Notes: generated by a model not told the origin, from the sequence alone. DNA of 55,388 nt from Parabacteroides sp. AM08-6 (GCF_003473295.1 NZ_QRMP01000027.1:502-55889); one strand, 5' to 3'. Positions 1 through 9,218 are shown, counted from the stretch's first letter. A program made the numbers and translations.

Positions 1-114
1 CACTTTAATGATGAACATTCTGTCACCTGTCAAAGATATAACGGCGAACTCCTTTTTCTTAAACTTTTTTCCGTCTCCTCTTGTTTTCATACCGAATGTT
101 TGTGTTTCTGTCAT
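1..114 (-). CDS. possible N-terminal fragment of an unknown protein
   Basis: An open frame reads from an ATG at 114 for 38 codons and leaves the window with no stop. The peptide is rich in Lys and Arg early (a run of Lys around residues 16-21) and becomes hydrophobic towards the edge. It is divergent from clpB, with about 150 bases between the two starts, a normal promoter space. I do not recognise the family, and a 38-codon open frame can occur by chance, so this is only a candidate gene edge. Confidence 0.35.
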   Translation of the reverse strand, partial: MTETQTFGMKTRGDGKKFKKKEFAVISLTGDRMFIIKV

Positions 115-263
115 AAATTCCAGCACATAGACTTTACGATAGATATTTTTTTAGCGATAGTTGAATATTCGGACAAAATGTCATGTTTTAACTCTGGTAT
201 TTATTTTGTAGAAAGATAAATGAAAATTAAAAATAAGAAGAAAATAGAAAGGAGTATAACTAT

Positions 264-2852
264 ATGAATTTAAATAACTTTACAATTAAAGCACAGGAGG
301 CTGTTCAGCAGGCCGTACAGCTCGCTACTCAAAACGGGCAGCAGGCTATCGAGGCGGTTCACTTGCTGAAAGGTGTCATTATGACGGGTGAAAGTGTGAC
401 CAATTTCATCTTTCAGAAACTGGGGGTAAATATCCAGAATTTGAATCGTGTATTGGATGCACAAATCAGCTCTTTACCGAAGGTTTCCGGCGGCGAACCT
501 TATTTGTCCAGTGAAGCAAACGCAATATTGCAGAAAGCAATCGATTATTCTTCCAAAATGGGAGACCAATATGTTTCTTTGGAACCGATTTTTCTAGCTC
601 TCTTTACAGAAAAAAGTACAGCTTCTCAAATCTTGAAAGATGCCGGCGTGACTGAAAATGAATTGCGTCAGGCTATAGAAGAGTTGCGAAAAGGAAATAA
701 AGTGACGAGCCAATCGGCAGAAGATACTTATGATGCTTTGGGTAAATACGCTATTAATCTGAATGAACGTGCCCGGAGTGGTAAGCTGGACCCGGTAATC
801 GGGAGGGACGATGAAATTCGTCGTGTTTTGCAGATATTGAGTCGTCGTACAAAAAACAATCCGATTTTGATTGGTGAGCCTGGTGTCGGTAAAACGGCTA
901 TAGCAGAAGGACTTGCACACCGTATTGTGCGTGGCGATGTACCGGAAAACTTAAAATCCAAACAGATTTTCTCGCTGGATATGGGAGCACTGGTTGCCGG
1001 GGCAAAATACAAGGGTGAATTTGAGGAACGTCTGAAAGCTGTCGTGAACGAAGTGACAAAATCGGAGGGCGAAATTATTCTTTTTATTGATGAAATCCAT
1101 ACATTGGTTGGAGCCGGAAAAGGAGAAGGGGCCATGGATGCCGCTAATATTCTGAAACCTGCTTTGGCACGTGGCGAATTGAGGTCCATCGGCGCTACGA
1201 CTTTGGATGAATATCAGAAATATTTTGAAAAGGACAAAGCACTCGAACGTCGTTTCCAGATTGTTATGGTGGATGAACCGAACGAATTGGATGCCATATC
1301 CATCTTGCGTGGTTTGAAAGAAAAATATGAAAATCACCATAAGGTTCGTATTAAAGATGATGCGATTATTGCTGCCGTACAGTTATCTACACGGTATATT
1401 ACGGATCGTTTTTTGCCGGATAAGGCTATCGACCTGATGGATGAAGCGGCTGCTCGTCTTCGTTTGCAGATTGATTCTGTGCCGGAGTCGCTGGATGAAG
1501 TTTCTCGTCGTATCAAACAGCTTGAAATCGAACGGGAAGCCATTAAGCGTGAAAACGACAAAGTGAAATTGGAACAACTGAACAAGGAAATTGCCGATTT
1601 GAAAGAGGAAGAAACGAAGCAGAAAGCGCAATGGCAGAGTGAAAAGGAACAGATAAATAAGATTCAACAAAATAAGATTGATATCGAAAGTTTAAAGTTC
1701 GAAGCTGATAAAGCCGAACGTGAGGGTGATTATGGCCGTGTAGCCGAAATCCGGTATGGTAAAATCAAGCAGAAGGAAGAAGAAATCAAGGAAGTGCAGG
1801 AAAAGTTGAGAACAATGCAAGGGGCTGCTGCCATGATTAAGGAAGAGGTTGATAGCGAAGATATTGCGGATGTGGTATCCCGTTGGACCGGTATTCCTGT
1901 CAGCAAAATGATGCAGAGTGAAAAAGAGAAACTGCTTCACCTTGAATCTGAGCTTCATACTCGTGTAATTGGGCAGGAAGAGGCCATTAGCGCGATTGCA
2001 GATGCCGTACGTCGTAGCCGTGCCGGATTGCAGGACCCGAAACGTCCGATTGGCTCGTTTATCTTTTTAGGTACGACGGGTGTTGGTAAGACAGAACTAG
2101 CCAAGGCTTTGGCTGAATATCTGTTCGACGACGAAAATATGATGACTCGTATCGATATGAGCGAATATCAGGAGAAATTCAGTGCGACTCGTCTGATTGG
2201 GGCACCTCCGGGATATGTGGGATATGATGAAGGGGGGCAGTTGACGGAAGCTATCCGGCGCAAACCTTATTCGGTTGTTTTATTTGATGAAATCGAAAAA
2301 GCGCATCCGGATGTTTTCAATATTCTTTTGCAAGTACTCGACGATGGCCGTCTGACGGACAATAAGGGACGTGTCGTTAACTTCAAGAATACGATTATCA
2401 TTATGACCAGCAATATGGGGTCATCCTTGATACGTGAAAACTTTGAAAAGATGACGCCGGAGACGCATGATAGGGTAGTGGATGAAACGAAAATCCAGGT
2501 TTTGGAATTGTTGAAAAAGACTATTCGGCCGGAATTTTTGAACCGTATCGATGATATTATCATGTTTACACCGCTTAACGAAGAGGAAATTCGTCAGATT
2601 GTTTCTTTACAACTGAACAGCGTAAAGAAAATGTTAGCTCAAAACGGTATCTCTCTGAACTTTACAGATGAAGCTTTAGCTTTCATCTCTGATAAAGGCT
2701 ACGATCCGCAGTTTGGTGCTCGTCCGGTAAAACGTGTTATTCAGAAGTATGTGTTGAACGAACTGTCGAAGGAACTTTTGGGTGGTAAGATAAACAAGGA
2801 CCGCCCAATTACAATTGACAGTAACGGCAGTGGCTTGGAGTTTAAGAACTGA
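264..2852 (+). CDS. clpB: ATP-dependent chaperone ClpB (Hsp100 disaggregase)
   Basis: ClpB is a cytoplasmic hexameric AAA+ unfoldase that pulls proteins out of aggregates together with DnaK. The 862 residues match the usual length. Order seen: Clp N-domain (about 1-145), first AAA+ domain with Walker A GEPGVGKT at 204-211 and Walker B LFIDEIH, a charged coiled-coil middle domain (about 410-530) that separates ClpB from ClpA and ClpC, second AAA+ domain with Walker A GTTGVGKT at 603-610 and [10 protein letters not shown], then the C-terminal domain with the GARPVKR sensor-2 motif. An AAAGGAG ribosome site lies about 10 bases before the ATG. It stands alone and is closed by a strong hairpin. 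No CIRCE operator was seen upstream; a near match to the -7 box (TTATTTTG) lies about 60 bases before the start. Confidence 0.98.
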   Translation: MNLNNFTIKAQEAVQQAVQLATQNGQQAIEAVHLLKGVIMTGESVTNFIFQKLGVNIQNLNRVLDAQISSLPKVSGGEPYLSSEANAILQKAIDYSSKMGDQYVSLEPIFLALFTEKSTASQILKDAGVTENELRQAIEELRKGNKVTSQSAEDTYDALGKYAINLNERARSGKLDPVIGRDDEIRRVLQILSRRTKNNPILIGEPGVGKTAIAEGLAHRIVRGDVPENLKSKQIFSLDMGALVAGAKYKGEFEERLKAVVNEVTKSEGEIILFIDEIHTLVGAGKGEGAMDAANILKPALARGELRSIGATTLDEYQKYFEKDKALERRFQIVMVDEPNELDAISILRGLKEKYENHHKVRIKDDAIIAAVQLSTRYITDRFLPDKAIDLMDEAAARLRLQIDSVPESLDEVSRRIKQLEIEREAIKRENDKVKLEQLNKEIADLKEEETKQKAQWQSEKEQINKIQQNKIDIESLKFEADKAEREGDYGRVAEIRYGKIKQKEEEIKEVQEKLRTMQGAAAMIKEEVDSEDIADVVSRWTGIPVSKMMQSEKEKLLHLESELHTRVIGQEEAISAIADAVRRSRAGLQDPKRPIGSFIFLGTTGVGKTELAKALAEYLFDDENMMTRIDMSEYQEKFSATRLIGAPPGYVGYDEGGQLTEAIRRKPYSVVLFDEIEKAHPDVFNILLQVLDDGRLTDNKGRVVNFKNTIIIMTSNMGSSLIRENFEKMTPETHDRVVDETKIQVLELLKKTIRPEFLNRIDDIIMFTPLNEEEIRQIVSLQLNSVKKMLAQNGISLNFTDEALAFISDKGYDPQFGARPVKRVIQKYVLNELSKELLGGKINKDRPITIDSNGSGLEFKN

Positions 2853-2886
2853 GAATAAGTGTTGGTTTGATAGATATATGTGTGTA

Positions 2887-2926
2887 AAAGGCTTTGCTTC
2901 CACAGAGGAAGTGAAGCCTTTTCTTT
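2887..2926 (+). terminator. rho-independent terminator after clpB
   Basis: Two near-complementary 15-base arms (AAAAGGCTT...AAGCCTTTT at the base, GCTTC/GAAG at the top) flank a short loop and are followed by T-rich sequence. The hairpin is symmetric enough to stop the convergent minus-strand gene ending at 2971 as well. Confidence 0.85.
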
Positions 2927-2970
2927 TTGGAAAAAACAGGAAGTATCGTTTTTCTATCGGACGAATATTC

Positions 2971-3603
2971 TTATAGTATCTGTAGTTTGATACCGAACGA
3001 TAGGCTTAAATAATCCTTAGGTTTCAGATAACTGTTCCCGAAAGCACTAATCAGATATAAATCGCAGGTACTGAGTTCATAAAAGAAAGTGATGGACTTA
3101 TGCCAGCTCCTATTGTGTGGTAGATTAATCGTAAAACGTTCTCCCATAAATACATGTGAACGGATTCGCGTTGAAAAACCGTAGTATCCGTCCGGATAAC
3201 GACTCGGTTCTCTTACCCAGAAATCACGGTCGAATAGAGTGTTGAAATAGAGTCCGCAACTCAGAGGCTCGAATGAAAAATGTTCTCCTATCGGGATATT
3301 CCAGGGAATATAGTTTTGCTTCAATGTAAATGTTGCCATGGCATGCCGGTCTGCATTGCGGGGAACGAGACCTAACAGCATATCTGTTTCCCAGTGATTA
3401 TTCCCATAATTCCAACCTGGACCGATAGAGAGCATACCCATAGAGCCGGCAAACTGGATTTTAGCATAACGGGGAATTATTTTTTGCCAGTTGGATGAAT
3501 ATTTCTGGACACGTTTACTGTAACGGTCATTTTCTTCCTGGGCCTTGGCCGTATGGGAGAATAGAAAGAGCAAAAGCAATATTTTAAAAGTCGATAACTT
3601 CAT
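2971..3603 (-). CDS. exported protein of unknown function, possible outer-membrane barrel
   Basis: This is a 210-residue protein with a clear signal peptide (basic start, Leu-rich core, cleavage near AKAQ at about residue 22). The rest alternates aromatic and polar residues and ends in a strand-like segment, which fits a small outer-membrane beta barrel, but no family was recognised. I chose the ATG at 3603 because it yields the signal peptide; a longer reading would run inside the upstream gene. The start overlaps the end of the phosphoesterase gene by 20 bases, so the two are almost certainly translated from one message. Position suggests an envelope role next to the inositol-lipid genes, which is inference. 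Confidence 0.8.
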   Translation of the reverse strand: MKLSTFKILLLLFLFSHTAKAQEENDRYSKRVQKYSSNWQKIIPRYAKIQFAGSMGMLSIGPGWNYGNNHWETDMLLGLVPRNADRHAMATFTLKQNYIPWNIPIGEHFSFEPLSCGLYFNTLFDRDFWVREPSRYPDGYYGFSTRIRSHVFMGERFTINLPHNRSWHKSITFFYELSTCDLYLISAFGNSYLKPKDYLSLSFGIKLQIL

Positions 3604-4384
3604 AGGTATAGTTGTCTGGGGTGATTGTAAACAGCATGTAATTACGTTTGGCAATATTGCTGCATCCGAAATACAAAATGCCGTCATTGAATAAATCATT
3701 GACAGACAAATTATGGTTGTGCGCATGCAGGCAGAATATCAATGAAGGGAATTGCTTGATGTACAGTTGGAATACATCTTTTACATTGTTATTGAACTGT
3801 TCATTGCCCGGAGGCGCATGCATTACGACGATAGTTCGTTTAAAGCGGGTACTGTCCTGAAATTCGTTTTTTATGAATTCAAAATCAGGTACGGGATGCG
3901 AATAATCATATTCGATGGCATTGGTATTCAAACATACGAATTTGATATCATTCGTAATGAATGAAAAATTTTCGTTCCCGAAAAGTGCTTTGTACACTTG
4001 GTCGCCATTTCCAATGATGTCATGGTTGCCTATAAGGGCTACATAGGGGGCTTTTAGTTTGCCCAGAATATCGATGGTCCATTCGTATTCCTTCTTCATC
4101 CCGAAATCGGCTATGTCGCCGCCGTGAAGGATAAAGTCGATGCTGTCATTTTGATTGATGTGTTTGACAAAATCGACGGTTTCGTCGTAATTACGTTGCG
4201 TATCACCGATAAAGGCAAAGCGGATGGTATCGCTGTTTTGCGTATTTGCTTCAATAATGCGTATGTTTTTGGCATTGATATCACGCTCTTTTGTATGAAG
4301 TCTTCCATCGTATGGATGATAATCTATCAACTCGCATGCTGTCAGCAATGTGAAAAGAAAAAAAGGTATTATTTGTTTCAACAT
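3584..4384 (-). CDS. lipoprotein calcineurin-like metallophosphoesterase
   Basis: A 266-residue secreted phosphoesterase. The N-terminus is a lipoprotein signal ending in LTAC, so it should be anchored to the envelope. The metallophosphoesterase motifs appear in order: GDTQ, GGDIADFG, GNHD, a later MHAPPG, and HAHNH, giving the usual two-metal site ligands. The frame can be read 75 codons further upstream, but that part has no signal features and the ATG at 4384 starts the lipoprotein signal exactly. That ATG lies inside a 19-base inverted repeat. Substrate unknown; location after the inositol-lipid genes makes a lipid or head-group phosphate an attractive guess. Overlaps the following gene by 20 bases. 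Confidence 0.9.
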   Translation of the reverse strand: MLKQIIPFFLFTLLTACELIDYHPYDGRLHTKERDINAKNIRIIEANTQNSDTIRFAFIGDTQRNYDETVDFVKHINQNDSIDFILHGGDIADFGMKKEYEWTIDILGKLKAPYVALIGNHDIIGNGDQVYKALFGNENFSFITNDIKFVCLNTNAIEYDYSHPVPDFEFIKNEFQDSTRFKRTIVVMHAPPGNEQFNNNVKDVFQLYIKQFPSLIFCLHAHNHNLSVNDLFNDGILYFGCSNIAKRNYMLFTITPDNYTYEVIDF

Positions 4385-4434
4385 ATAAAAACGTCCTGAT
4401 TTTTTATACAAATTTAGGACGTTTTTGTATGTTG
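4379..4434 (-). repeat. 19-base inverted repeat covering a start codon
   Basis: Arms at 4379-4397 and 4416-4434 pair over 19 positions with one G-U wobble, with an 18-base AT-rich loop. On the minus-strand message it resembles a terminator (A tract, CG-containing stem, U tract) for the operon ending at 4513, but the start codon of the phosphoesterase (4382-4384) lies in the downstream arm. It could terminate, attenuate, or hide the start codon. Confidence 0.8.
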
Positions 4435-4442
4435 GAAAAGGG

Positions 4443-4480
4443 CAGTATTTAGCTTGTAATGGTCTAAATACTGTTTTTTT
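4443..4480 (+). terminator. second hairpin with plus-strand T tract
   Basis: A perfect 10-base stem (CAGTATTTAG with CTAAATACTG) and 11-base loop, followed on the plus strand by seven T. No plus-strand gene ends here, so its use as a terminator is uncertain; on the minus strand it is just a hairpin between the PAP2 gene and the phosphoesterase. Confidence 0.5.
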
Positions 4481-4512
4481 GTAGTTAGTAGTAAATGTTT
4501 TTGGTTGTATGT

Positions 4513-5445
4513 CTATTGGATATAATGGTAATAGCGATTGAAGAAATTCCGGAAACCGGAAAGTTTTAAAAGCCCTTTTTCGAAGACGAAAATACCAAGC
4601 AGGGCACAACCTATTCCCAATGTCACGTCAATAATATAATGATGGGAGGTATAAACCGCTGTCGACCAGATACCCAGCATAATAATGGCAAAGAGCGTGA
4701 TAACGATTGCATTACATCTTTTGATGATGGCATAAACCAGTGCGACAACCATATAAGCTGCATGCAGTGACGGAACAGCTGCAAAGACGTTCGCATTTCG
4801 TCCGTAGATGGAGTCGAATATGGAAAGTCCCGTTAAAGCATCGAACCGACCTAATCCGGCTACGTTTCCCGGCGTGTTTAATACCGCTTCAAAGCCGTAA
4901 TTGATTGCATACCAAGGGGGAGCTGCCGGATGAATATAATACCCCGCGAAACCAATCAAATTGACGAATAGAAATACCATTGAATAACGTAAGTACAGAC
5001 CCCTGTCCTTAAAATATAGCCATAATCCGAAGGCTATGGGCACAGGTACCCAGCAGAGGTAGAAAATACCGGCGAAAAAGTCGGCAACCTTGCAATTGTG
5101 AATAGCGAAAAACTCACAGGGAGTCAGGATGTTGCCATTTTCGTTTATCCCGAATAAACTCTTTTCCAGGTTATATAATCCTTCAACATCTATCGGGTTG
5201 ACCTGATAATTAGGATAAACCCGCATATAGTCGTATGAAATGGCAAAAATGATGAAAGGCAATAGTCCGACTGCCAGTTTACGGGTAACGGGACTTGCGA
5301 AAAATAGCAGTAAAAACAGTATCGAAATCAAGATATGTTCCGGACGAAGCCCTACGGCTACAGCTGTCAGCATCAGAAACAGTATTGTGATGCCAATAAC
5401 AATTATTGTTTCTTTTCCTGAAGGAAATGTCTTTTTGTTTATCAT
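4513..5445 (-). CDS. PAP2/AUR1-like integral membrane enzyme of inositol-lipid synthesis
   Basis: A 310-residue polytopic membrane protein with PAP2-superfamily motifs: AAVPSLHA in the middle and TSHHYIIDV near the end, which correspond to the conserved PSxH and HxxxD elements that carry the catalytic His residues. The Aur1-type inositol phosphorylceramide synthases of yeast belong to this superfamily. From memory, its place in the block matches BT_1522 of B. thetaiotaomicron. Likely reaction: transfer or removal of a phospho-head group on dihydroceramide lipid in the inner membrane. Its ATG overlaps the stop of the preceding CDP-alcohol transferase by four bases (ATGA), so the two are translationally coupled. 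Synthase versus phosphatase cannot be decided from sequence. Confidence 0.85.
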   Translation of the reverse strand: MINKKTFPSGKETIIVIGITILFLMLTAVAVGLRPEHILISILFLLLFFASPVTRKLAVGLLPFIIFAISYDYMRVYPNYQVNPIDVEGLYNLEKSLFGINENGNILTPCEFFAIHNCKVADFFAGIFYLCWVPVPIAFGLWLYFKDRGLYLRYSMVFLFVNLIGFAGYYIHPAAPPWYAINYGFEAVLNTPGNVAGLGRFDALTGLSIFDSIYGRNANVFAAVPSLHAAYMVVALVYAIIKRCNAIVITLFAIIMLGIWSTAVYTSHHYIIDVTLGIGCALLGIFVFEKGLLKLSGFRNFFNRYYHYIQ

Positions 5446-6128
5446 TGGTTATCTTTATTGTTCAACAACTTACGGCAATGTTCCAAACGCGCGAATGCTG
5501 TCACGTTCGAGAAAATGGCAACGAAAAACAGGGGAATTACAAAAATCATAATGGGTTCGAAGACTTTACTTTCAGTCATCATCGGGGCAAAAATACCGCA
5601 ACATAAAGCACCGAGACCGGTCAGTACTACTCGTTCGGGACGTTGCATGAATCCTACCTTGCAATCCAAACCCAATCCTTCGGCACGTGCTCTGACATAG
5701 CTGACCATCAGAGAACCGATTAAAGCAATAAAAGCAATAATGGAACTGATTACATATCCTTGGTTAATCAGGTAAAAACAGATACCGAAAAATACAGTCA
5801 ATTCACTGTAACGGTCCAGTACCGAGTCGTACAAAGCTCCGAAAGTGGAACTCATCTTGCCGATACGTGCCACTTGCCCGTCCATCATATCGAATAATCC
5901 TGCAAACAGGATGATGCCGCCTCCCCAGCCGACATAAGAAAAATCCCCTCGTTCACCTTCCATACCTGCGTAAAGGAAGATACATGCTGCTACTATATTC
6001 AGGACTAGTCCTGTTGTTGTGATAAAATTAGGCGTAATGCCTATTTTTATCATTCCGCGTACGATTGGATTGATGATTTTGTAAATCATCTGTTGTGCCC
6101 AATCTCTGAAAATTTTAAAAGCTGCCAT
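5442..6128 (-). CDS. CDP-alcohol phosphatidyltransferase (inositol-phosphate lipid synthase)
   Basis: A 228-residue membrane enzyme with the complete CDP-alcohol phosphotransferase signature D-x2-D-G-x2-A-R-x8-G-x3-D-x3-D at residues 80-105 (first Asp at 80, last at 105). This family swaps CMP on a CDP-lipid for an alcohol. Next to inositol-3-phosphate synthase the acceptor is probably inositol phosphate, giving a phosphoinositol-phosphate lipid; in B. thetaiotaomicron the gene in this position (BT_1523, from memory) makes phosphoinositol-phosphate dihydroceramide. Hydrophobic helices surround the motif. Coupled by a four-base overlap to the PAP2 gene and 20 bases after the GtrA gene. Confidence 0.92.
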   Translation of the reverse strand: MAAFKIFRDWAQQMIYKIINPIVRGMIKIGITPNFITTTGLVLNIVAACIFLYAGMEGERGDFSYVGWGGGIILFAGLFDMMDGQVARIGKMSSTFGALYDSVLDRYSELTVFFGICFYLINQGYVISSIIAFIALIGSLMVSYVRARAEGLGLDCKVGFMQRPERVVLTGLGALCCGIFAPMMTESKVFEPIMIFVIPLFFVAIFSNVTAFARLEHCRKLLNNKDNQ

Positions 6129-6148
6129 ATTTGTTATTTTGTTTTATT

Positions 6149-6655
6149 TTATTTTTCTCTACTCCGTGGAAATATATTCCGGATGTTGCAGTTTTTATAA
6201 ACAAATATACGATGTAAATTGTAATTCCAAAGAAAACCGACGAGCAGTGAAACCACAATTTTGGAGAAAACGAACACATCGTCGATGTAATGCTTCAATA
6301 TTTCTCTGACCCATGGGCTTTTGCTGATTGTTTCCGTCAAAAAGTAAGTCCCGTAAGTATTCAATACAATACTGCCTATCCATACCAAAACATATTTAAA
6401 AAAGACATATCTCTTTTTGCATTCTCTTGATTTGAATGTCCATTTATAATTGACCACGCAATTTACGATACCGCCGCAGACGGAACCGAGGAATGTAGCG
6501 TATACATAGTAAATGCCAAATAATTTAACCAATAAAATGGTGATAATGAAATCTGAAATACTGGCTATTTGGGAAGAGAACTGGGCTCGCATGAACATGA
6601 AAATTCCTCCCTTTTCGGAAAAAGCCTTAGCCCCTTTCTTTATCCAATCAAACAT
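6149..6655 (-). CDS. GtrA-family small membrane protein
   Basis: A 168-residue protein with four predicted membrane segments and typical GtrA features (FMRAQFSSQIASISDF at the start of helix 1, then VNYKWTFK after helix 2). GtrA proteins are thought to move polyprenyl- or lipid-linked sugars across membranes. Inside an inositol-lipid operon a flippase or accessory role for the new lipid is a reasonable guess but not shown. Its start overlaps the end of the PgpA-like gene by 16 bases. Confidence 0.85.
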   Translation of the reverse strand: MFDWIKKGAKAFSEKGGIFMFMRAQFSSQIASISDFIITILLVKLFGIYYVYATFLGSVCGGIVNCVVNYKWTFKSRECKKRYVFFKYVLVWIGSIVLNTYGTYFLTETISKSPWVREILKHYIDDVFVFSKIVVSLLVGFLWNYNLHRIFVYKNCNIRNIFPRSREK

Positions 6656-7113
6656 CTTGCACCGATTAAGAGGATGAGGCTGTATATACCAGCCAGTATA
6701 TCATCCATCATTACACCAACTCCTCCTTTAAGACTTTCCATTTTGCGCACTCCCAGCGGTTTGAAAATGTCGAACAGCCGGAATAAAATAAATGCGGCGA
6801 GTACATACCACCAGTTTCTTTCCGGGACAGCCAATAAAGGAATCCAAACACCAACCATCTCGTCTACAACCACTCGCGACGGATCTTTTCCCCATATAGG
6901 TTCGACTGCATTGGCTGAGCAGATGCCGGCTATCGTGAAAATGATGATTAACGCTGCCGTCAACATTCCAATCAGATAAAACGGAACAAGATAGGAACAA
7001 ACAATCCAGATGGCAGTAGCCAGTAGAGCACCTGCGGTTCCCGGAGCAACCGGCGAAAAGCCGGAACCGAAACCTGTGGCTATTATAATATGAAAAAGGG
7101 GTACTTTTTTCAT
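6640..7113 (-). CDS. PgpA-like phosphatase, likely phosphoinositol-phosphate lipid phosphatase
   Basis: A 157-residue membrane protein of the phosphatidylglycerophosphatase A family: GFGSGFSPVAPGT at 14-26 and the acidic VVVDEMVG motif, then C-terminal helices. PgpA normally removes the phosphate from phosphatidylglycerophosphate. In this block it most likely dephosphorylates the phosphoinositol-phosphate lipid made by the CDP-alcohol transferase, as reported for the B. thetaiotaomicron counterpart (BT_1525, from memory). A true phosphatidylglycerol role cannot be excluded. First gene of the overlapping four-gene set 7113-4513. Confidence 0.88.
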   Translation of the reverse strand: MKKVPLFHIIIATGFGSGFSPVAPGTAGALLATAIWIVCSYLVPFYLIGMLTAALIIIFTIAGICSANAVEPIWGKDPSRVVVDEMVGVWIPLLAVPERNWWYVLAAFILFRLFDIFKPLGVRKMESLKGGVGVMMDDILAGIYSLILLIGARCLIG

Positions 7114-7136
7114 CTTGTCTATTTGTTAAAGAGGGA

Positions 7137-7144
7137 CAAAGTTA
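7137..7144 (-). promoter_or_regulatory. -7 promoter box before the PgpA-like gene
   Basis: TAACTTTG on the minus strand is an exact match to the Bacteroidetes -7 consensus TAnnTTTG, 23 bases before the ATG. No clear -33 TTG at the normal distance. It lies just downstream of a terminator, which would give the four lipid genes their own start. Confidence 0.4.
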
Positions 7145-7154
7145 TGAAAATAAT

Positions 7155-7188
7155 AAAACTTTCCCCTTTATTGCAAGAGGAAAGTTTT
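7155..7188 (-). terminator. terminator after inositol-3-phosphate synthase
   Basis: Perfect 10-base arms AAAACTTTCC and GGAAAGTTTT around a 14-base loop, followed on the minus strand by T-rich sequence. It sits between the synthase stop (7237) and the PgpA-like start (7113). Confidence 0.7.
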
Positions 7189-7236
7189 ATAGAACTATAG
7201 GGCTAACACGTTACCCCCATATGGTTTATACTTTTA

Positions 7237-8529
7237 TTAATCCAGGTAGCTGGGGGATTTTTCACCAATTATATCACGTAAAGTTTGTTTTACCATTCTC
7301 CACTGGGTGAACAAATCGTGTACGGGCTGATGCTCGAAATCATGCATCGGACTTTTGCAGAAGAATGACAGCCAAGTCTGGATACCGCACATGCCTGCAC
7401 GCATAGCCAAGTCGCTAAACAACACGAGGTCGAGTGCGATAGGAGCAGCCAGGATAGAATCGCGGCAAAGGAAGTTAACCTTTATTTCCATCGGGTATCC
7501 CATCCATCCGAAGATGTCGATGTTGTCCCATGCTTCTTTGTTGTCTTTACGAGGTGGATAGTAGTTGATACGAACCTTATGATAAACGTTACCGTATAAT
7601 TCCGGATACTTTTCAGGTTCGAAGATATTGTCGATGACAGATAATTTACTAACCTCCTTCGTCTTGAAGTTTGCAGGATCATCCAACACTTCTCCGTCGC
7701 GGTTTCCTAAAATATTGGTAGAGAACCAACCGTTTACACCCAACATACGAGTCTTGAACATAGGAGCCAAAACCGTTTTCATTAAAGTCTGACCGCTCTT
7801 GAAGTCTTTACCCGAGATAGGTACATTCATTTTTTTAGAAAATTCCCACATTGCGGGAGTATCCACACATAGATTAGGTGCTCCCATGATGAACGGAGCG
7901 CCTTCTGCAATGGCAGCATAGGCATAGCACATACTTGGAGAAACAGCTTCAGTGTTGTTTTCCTTCATTGCTTTTTCCAGTGCGGCAAGTGATTTATGTT
8001 CGTCTGACAAAGGAATGTAGATTTCTGTGCTTGCCGCCCACAATACAGCGATGCGGTTGCAGTTGTTTGCGGCTTTAAAGTTACGGATATCCTGACGTAA
8101 TTGTTCAACCATATCCCAGCGTGTAGCCGCTTTCTTGATATGAGTGCCGTTCAGACGTTTAGCCCAATTGTGGTCGAAAGCAGCGGGCATTGGCTTGATA
8201 GCCTCCAATTCGTCTTTTACGCCATTCAGGTCTTTTTCTTTTAACACCTCTGCATACATGGCGGCTTCGTATGCATTATCAGGGAAGATATCCCATCCGC
8301 CGAAAACGATATCGTTTAAATCCGCTAAAGGTACGATATCCTTGATGCGTTTTTCTTCACCGTTCTCCATCCGCATCGTGGCTAATTGTGTAATAGAGCC
8401 GATGGGTTGGGCTAAACCCTTGCGGGCAGCCAGTGTACCTGTAATCATAGTAGTCGCTACAGCACCACCTACACCAACAACAAGAATACCAAGTTTACCC
8501 TTGGCTTCTTTCACTTCGATTTTTTCCAT
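7237..8529 (-). CDS. ino1: myo-inositol-3-phosphate synthase
   Basis: A 430-residue cytoplasmic NAD-dependent enzyme that converts glucose 6-phosphate to inositol 3-phosphate. The N-terminal Rossmann motif VGVGGAV is at 18-24; later segments typical of the family include the SGKDFKSGQT region and the metal/substrate loop NFLCRDS. Few gut bacteria other than Bacteroidales carry this enzyme; here it feeds the adjacent inositol-lipid genes. It is the first gene of the block, with a -7 box 28 bases before the ATG and a terminator after the stop, so it may be made partly independently of the downstream enzymes. Confidence 0.93.
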   Translation of the reverse strand: MEKIEVKEAKGKLGILVVGVGGAVATTMITGTLAARKGLAQPIGSITQLATMRMENGEEKRIKDIVPLADLNDIVFGGWDIFPDNAYEAAMYAEVLKEKDLNGVKDELEAIKPMPAAFDHNWAKRLNGTHIKKAATRWDMVEQLRQDIRNFKAANNCNRIAVLWAASTEIYIPLSDEHKSLAALEKAMKENNTEAVSPSMCYAYAAIAEGAPFIMGAPNLCVDTPAMWEFSKKMNVPISGKDFKSGQTLMKTVLAPMFKTRMLGVNGWFSTNILGNRDGEVLDDPANFKTKEVSKLSVIDNIFEPEKYPELYGNVYHKVRINYYPPRKDNKEAWDNIDIFGWMGYPMEIKVNFLCRDSILAAPIALDLVLFSDLAMRAGMCGIQTWLSFFCKSPMHDFEHQPVHDLFTQWRMVKQTLRDIIGEKSPSYLD

Positions 8530-8556
8530 GTCAAATTAAGTTCAAAAATAATGGGG

Positions 8557-8564
8557 CAAAATTA
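8557..8564 (-). promoter_or_regulatory. -7 promoter box of the inositol-phosphate synthase gene
   Basis: TAATTTTG on the minus strand fits TAnnTTTG and leaves a leader of about 20 bases. No good -33 TTG was found. The 385-base gap 8530-8914 otherwise holds only AT-rich sequence and the promoter for the divergent RRM gene. Confidence 0.4.
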
Positions 8565-8837
8565 ACTCTTATTATTGGGAGAAAAAAGACCTGCATGCGT
8601 GTTAATTGGTCAAAAACGTTATAATTTAAGGCTATTTTACATATTGGATGGGGATGGCTTCCTGAAAATTCATTGCTTTTGACCTATCTGGAGTTATTGA
8701 TTTTTCTTGTTTTTGATATTATTAAGTAATTGATTCGATATTTATGGTGCGATATCCGTATTTATTCCTTTCCTTTGCACAGACAAACAAAACGGTTTGT
8801 ATTGCTCTTTATCTCCGATGTGATATTCATTTGAATA

Positions 8838-8845
8838 TAATTTTG
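8838..8845 (+). promoter_or_regulatory. -7 promoter box of the RRM gene
   Basis: TAATTTTG fits TAnnTTTG, 70 bases before the ATG. The rest of the leader is very T-rich with no evident ribosome site, common for the abundant RRM proteins of this phylum (family knowledge). Confidence 0.4.
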
Positions 8846-8914
8846 TAGAAATAGGCTTTCTCTCAAGCTTTGTTGTTTTAATTTTTTTATTAATTATTTT
8901 ATATCATTTTTTGT

Positions 8915-9160
8915 ATGAATATTTACATTGGTAACCTGAACTATCGGGTTAGAGAATCAGACCTGCAACAGGTACTGGAAGAGTATGGAACAGTAGACTC
9001 AGTAAAATTAATCATCGACCGTGACACACGTCGTTCCAAAGGTTTCGCTTTTGCAGAACTTCCTAACGAAAATGAAGCGAAAAATGCAATTGAAGAACTG
9101 AATGGGGCTGAATATGAAGGCCGCCAGATGGTTGTAAAGGAAGCTACTCCCAGACGTTAA
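8915..9160 (+). CDS. single-RRM RNA-binding protein
   Basis: An 81-residue protein that is essentially one RNA-recognition motif. RNP2 is IYIGNL (residues 3-8) and RNP1 is SKGFAFAEL (about 41-49), both with the aromatic residues that stack on RNA. A short basic tail follows. Bacteroidetes carry several such proteins, which act as global post-transcriptional regulators in Bacteroides. It is transcribed divergently from the inositol-lipid block and closed by a perfect terminator. From memory, the same neighbour order occurs in B. thetaiotaomicron. Confidence 0.95.
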   Translation: MNIYIGNLNYRVRESDLQQVLEEYGTVDSVKLIIDRDTRRSKGFAFAELPNENEAKNAIEELNGAEYEGRQMVVKEATPRR

Positions 9161-9181
9161 GATAAACATCAAACGAATAGC

Positions 9182-9218
9182 AACGGGGATACGGAGAAAT
9201 CTGTATCCCCGTTTTTTT
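9182..9218 (+). terminator. rho-independent terminator after the RRM gene
   Basis: Stem AACGGGGATAC / GTATCCCCGTT with a short loop, followed by seven T. Confidence 0.93.

Noticed and set aside
728..1189. Minus-strand open frames within clpB
   Set aside because: Antisense shadows of a highly conserved gene with no independent signals.
4385..4609. Upstream extension of the phosphoesterase reading frame
   Set aside because: Lacks signal-peptide features, runs through two hairpins and enters the 3' end of the PAP2 gene; the lipoprotein signal begins at 4384.
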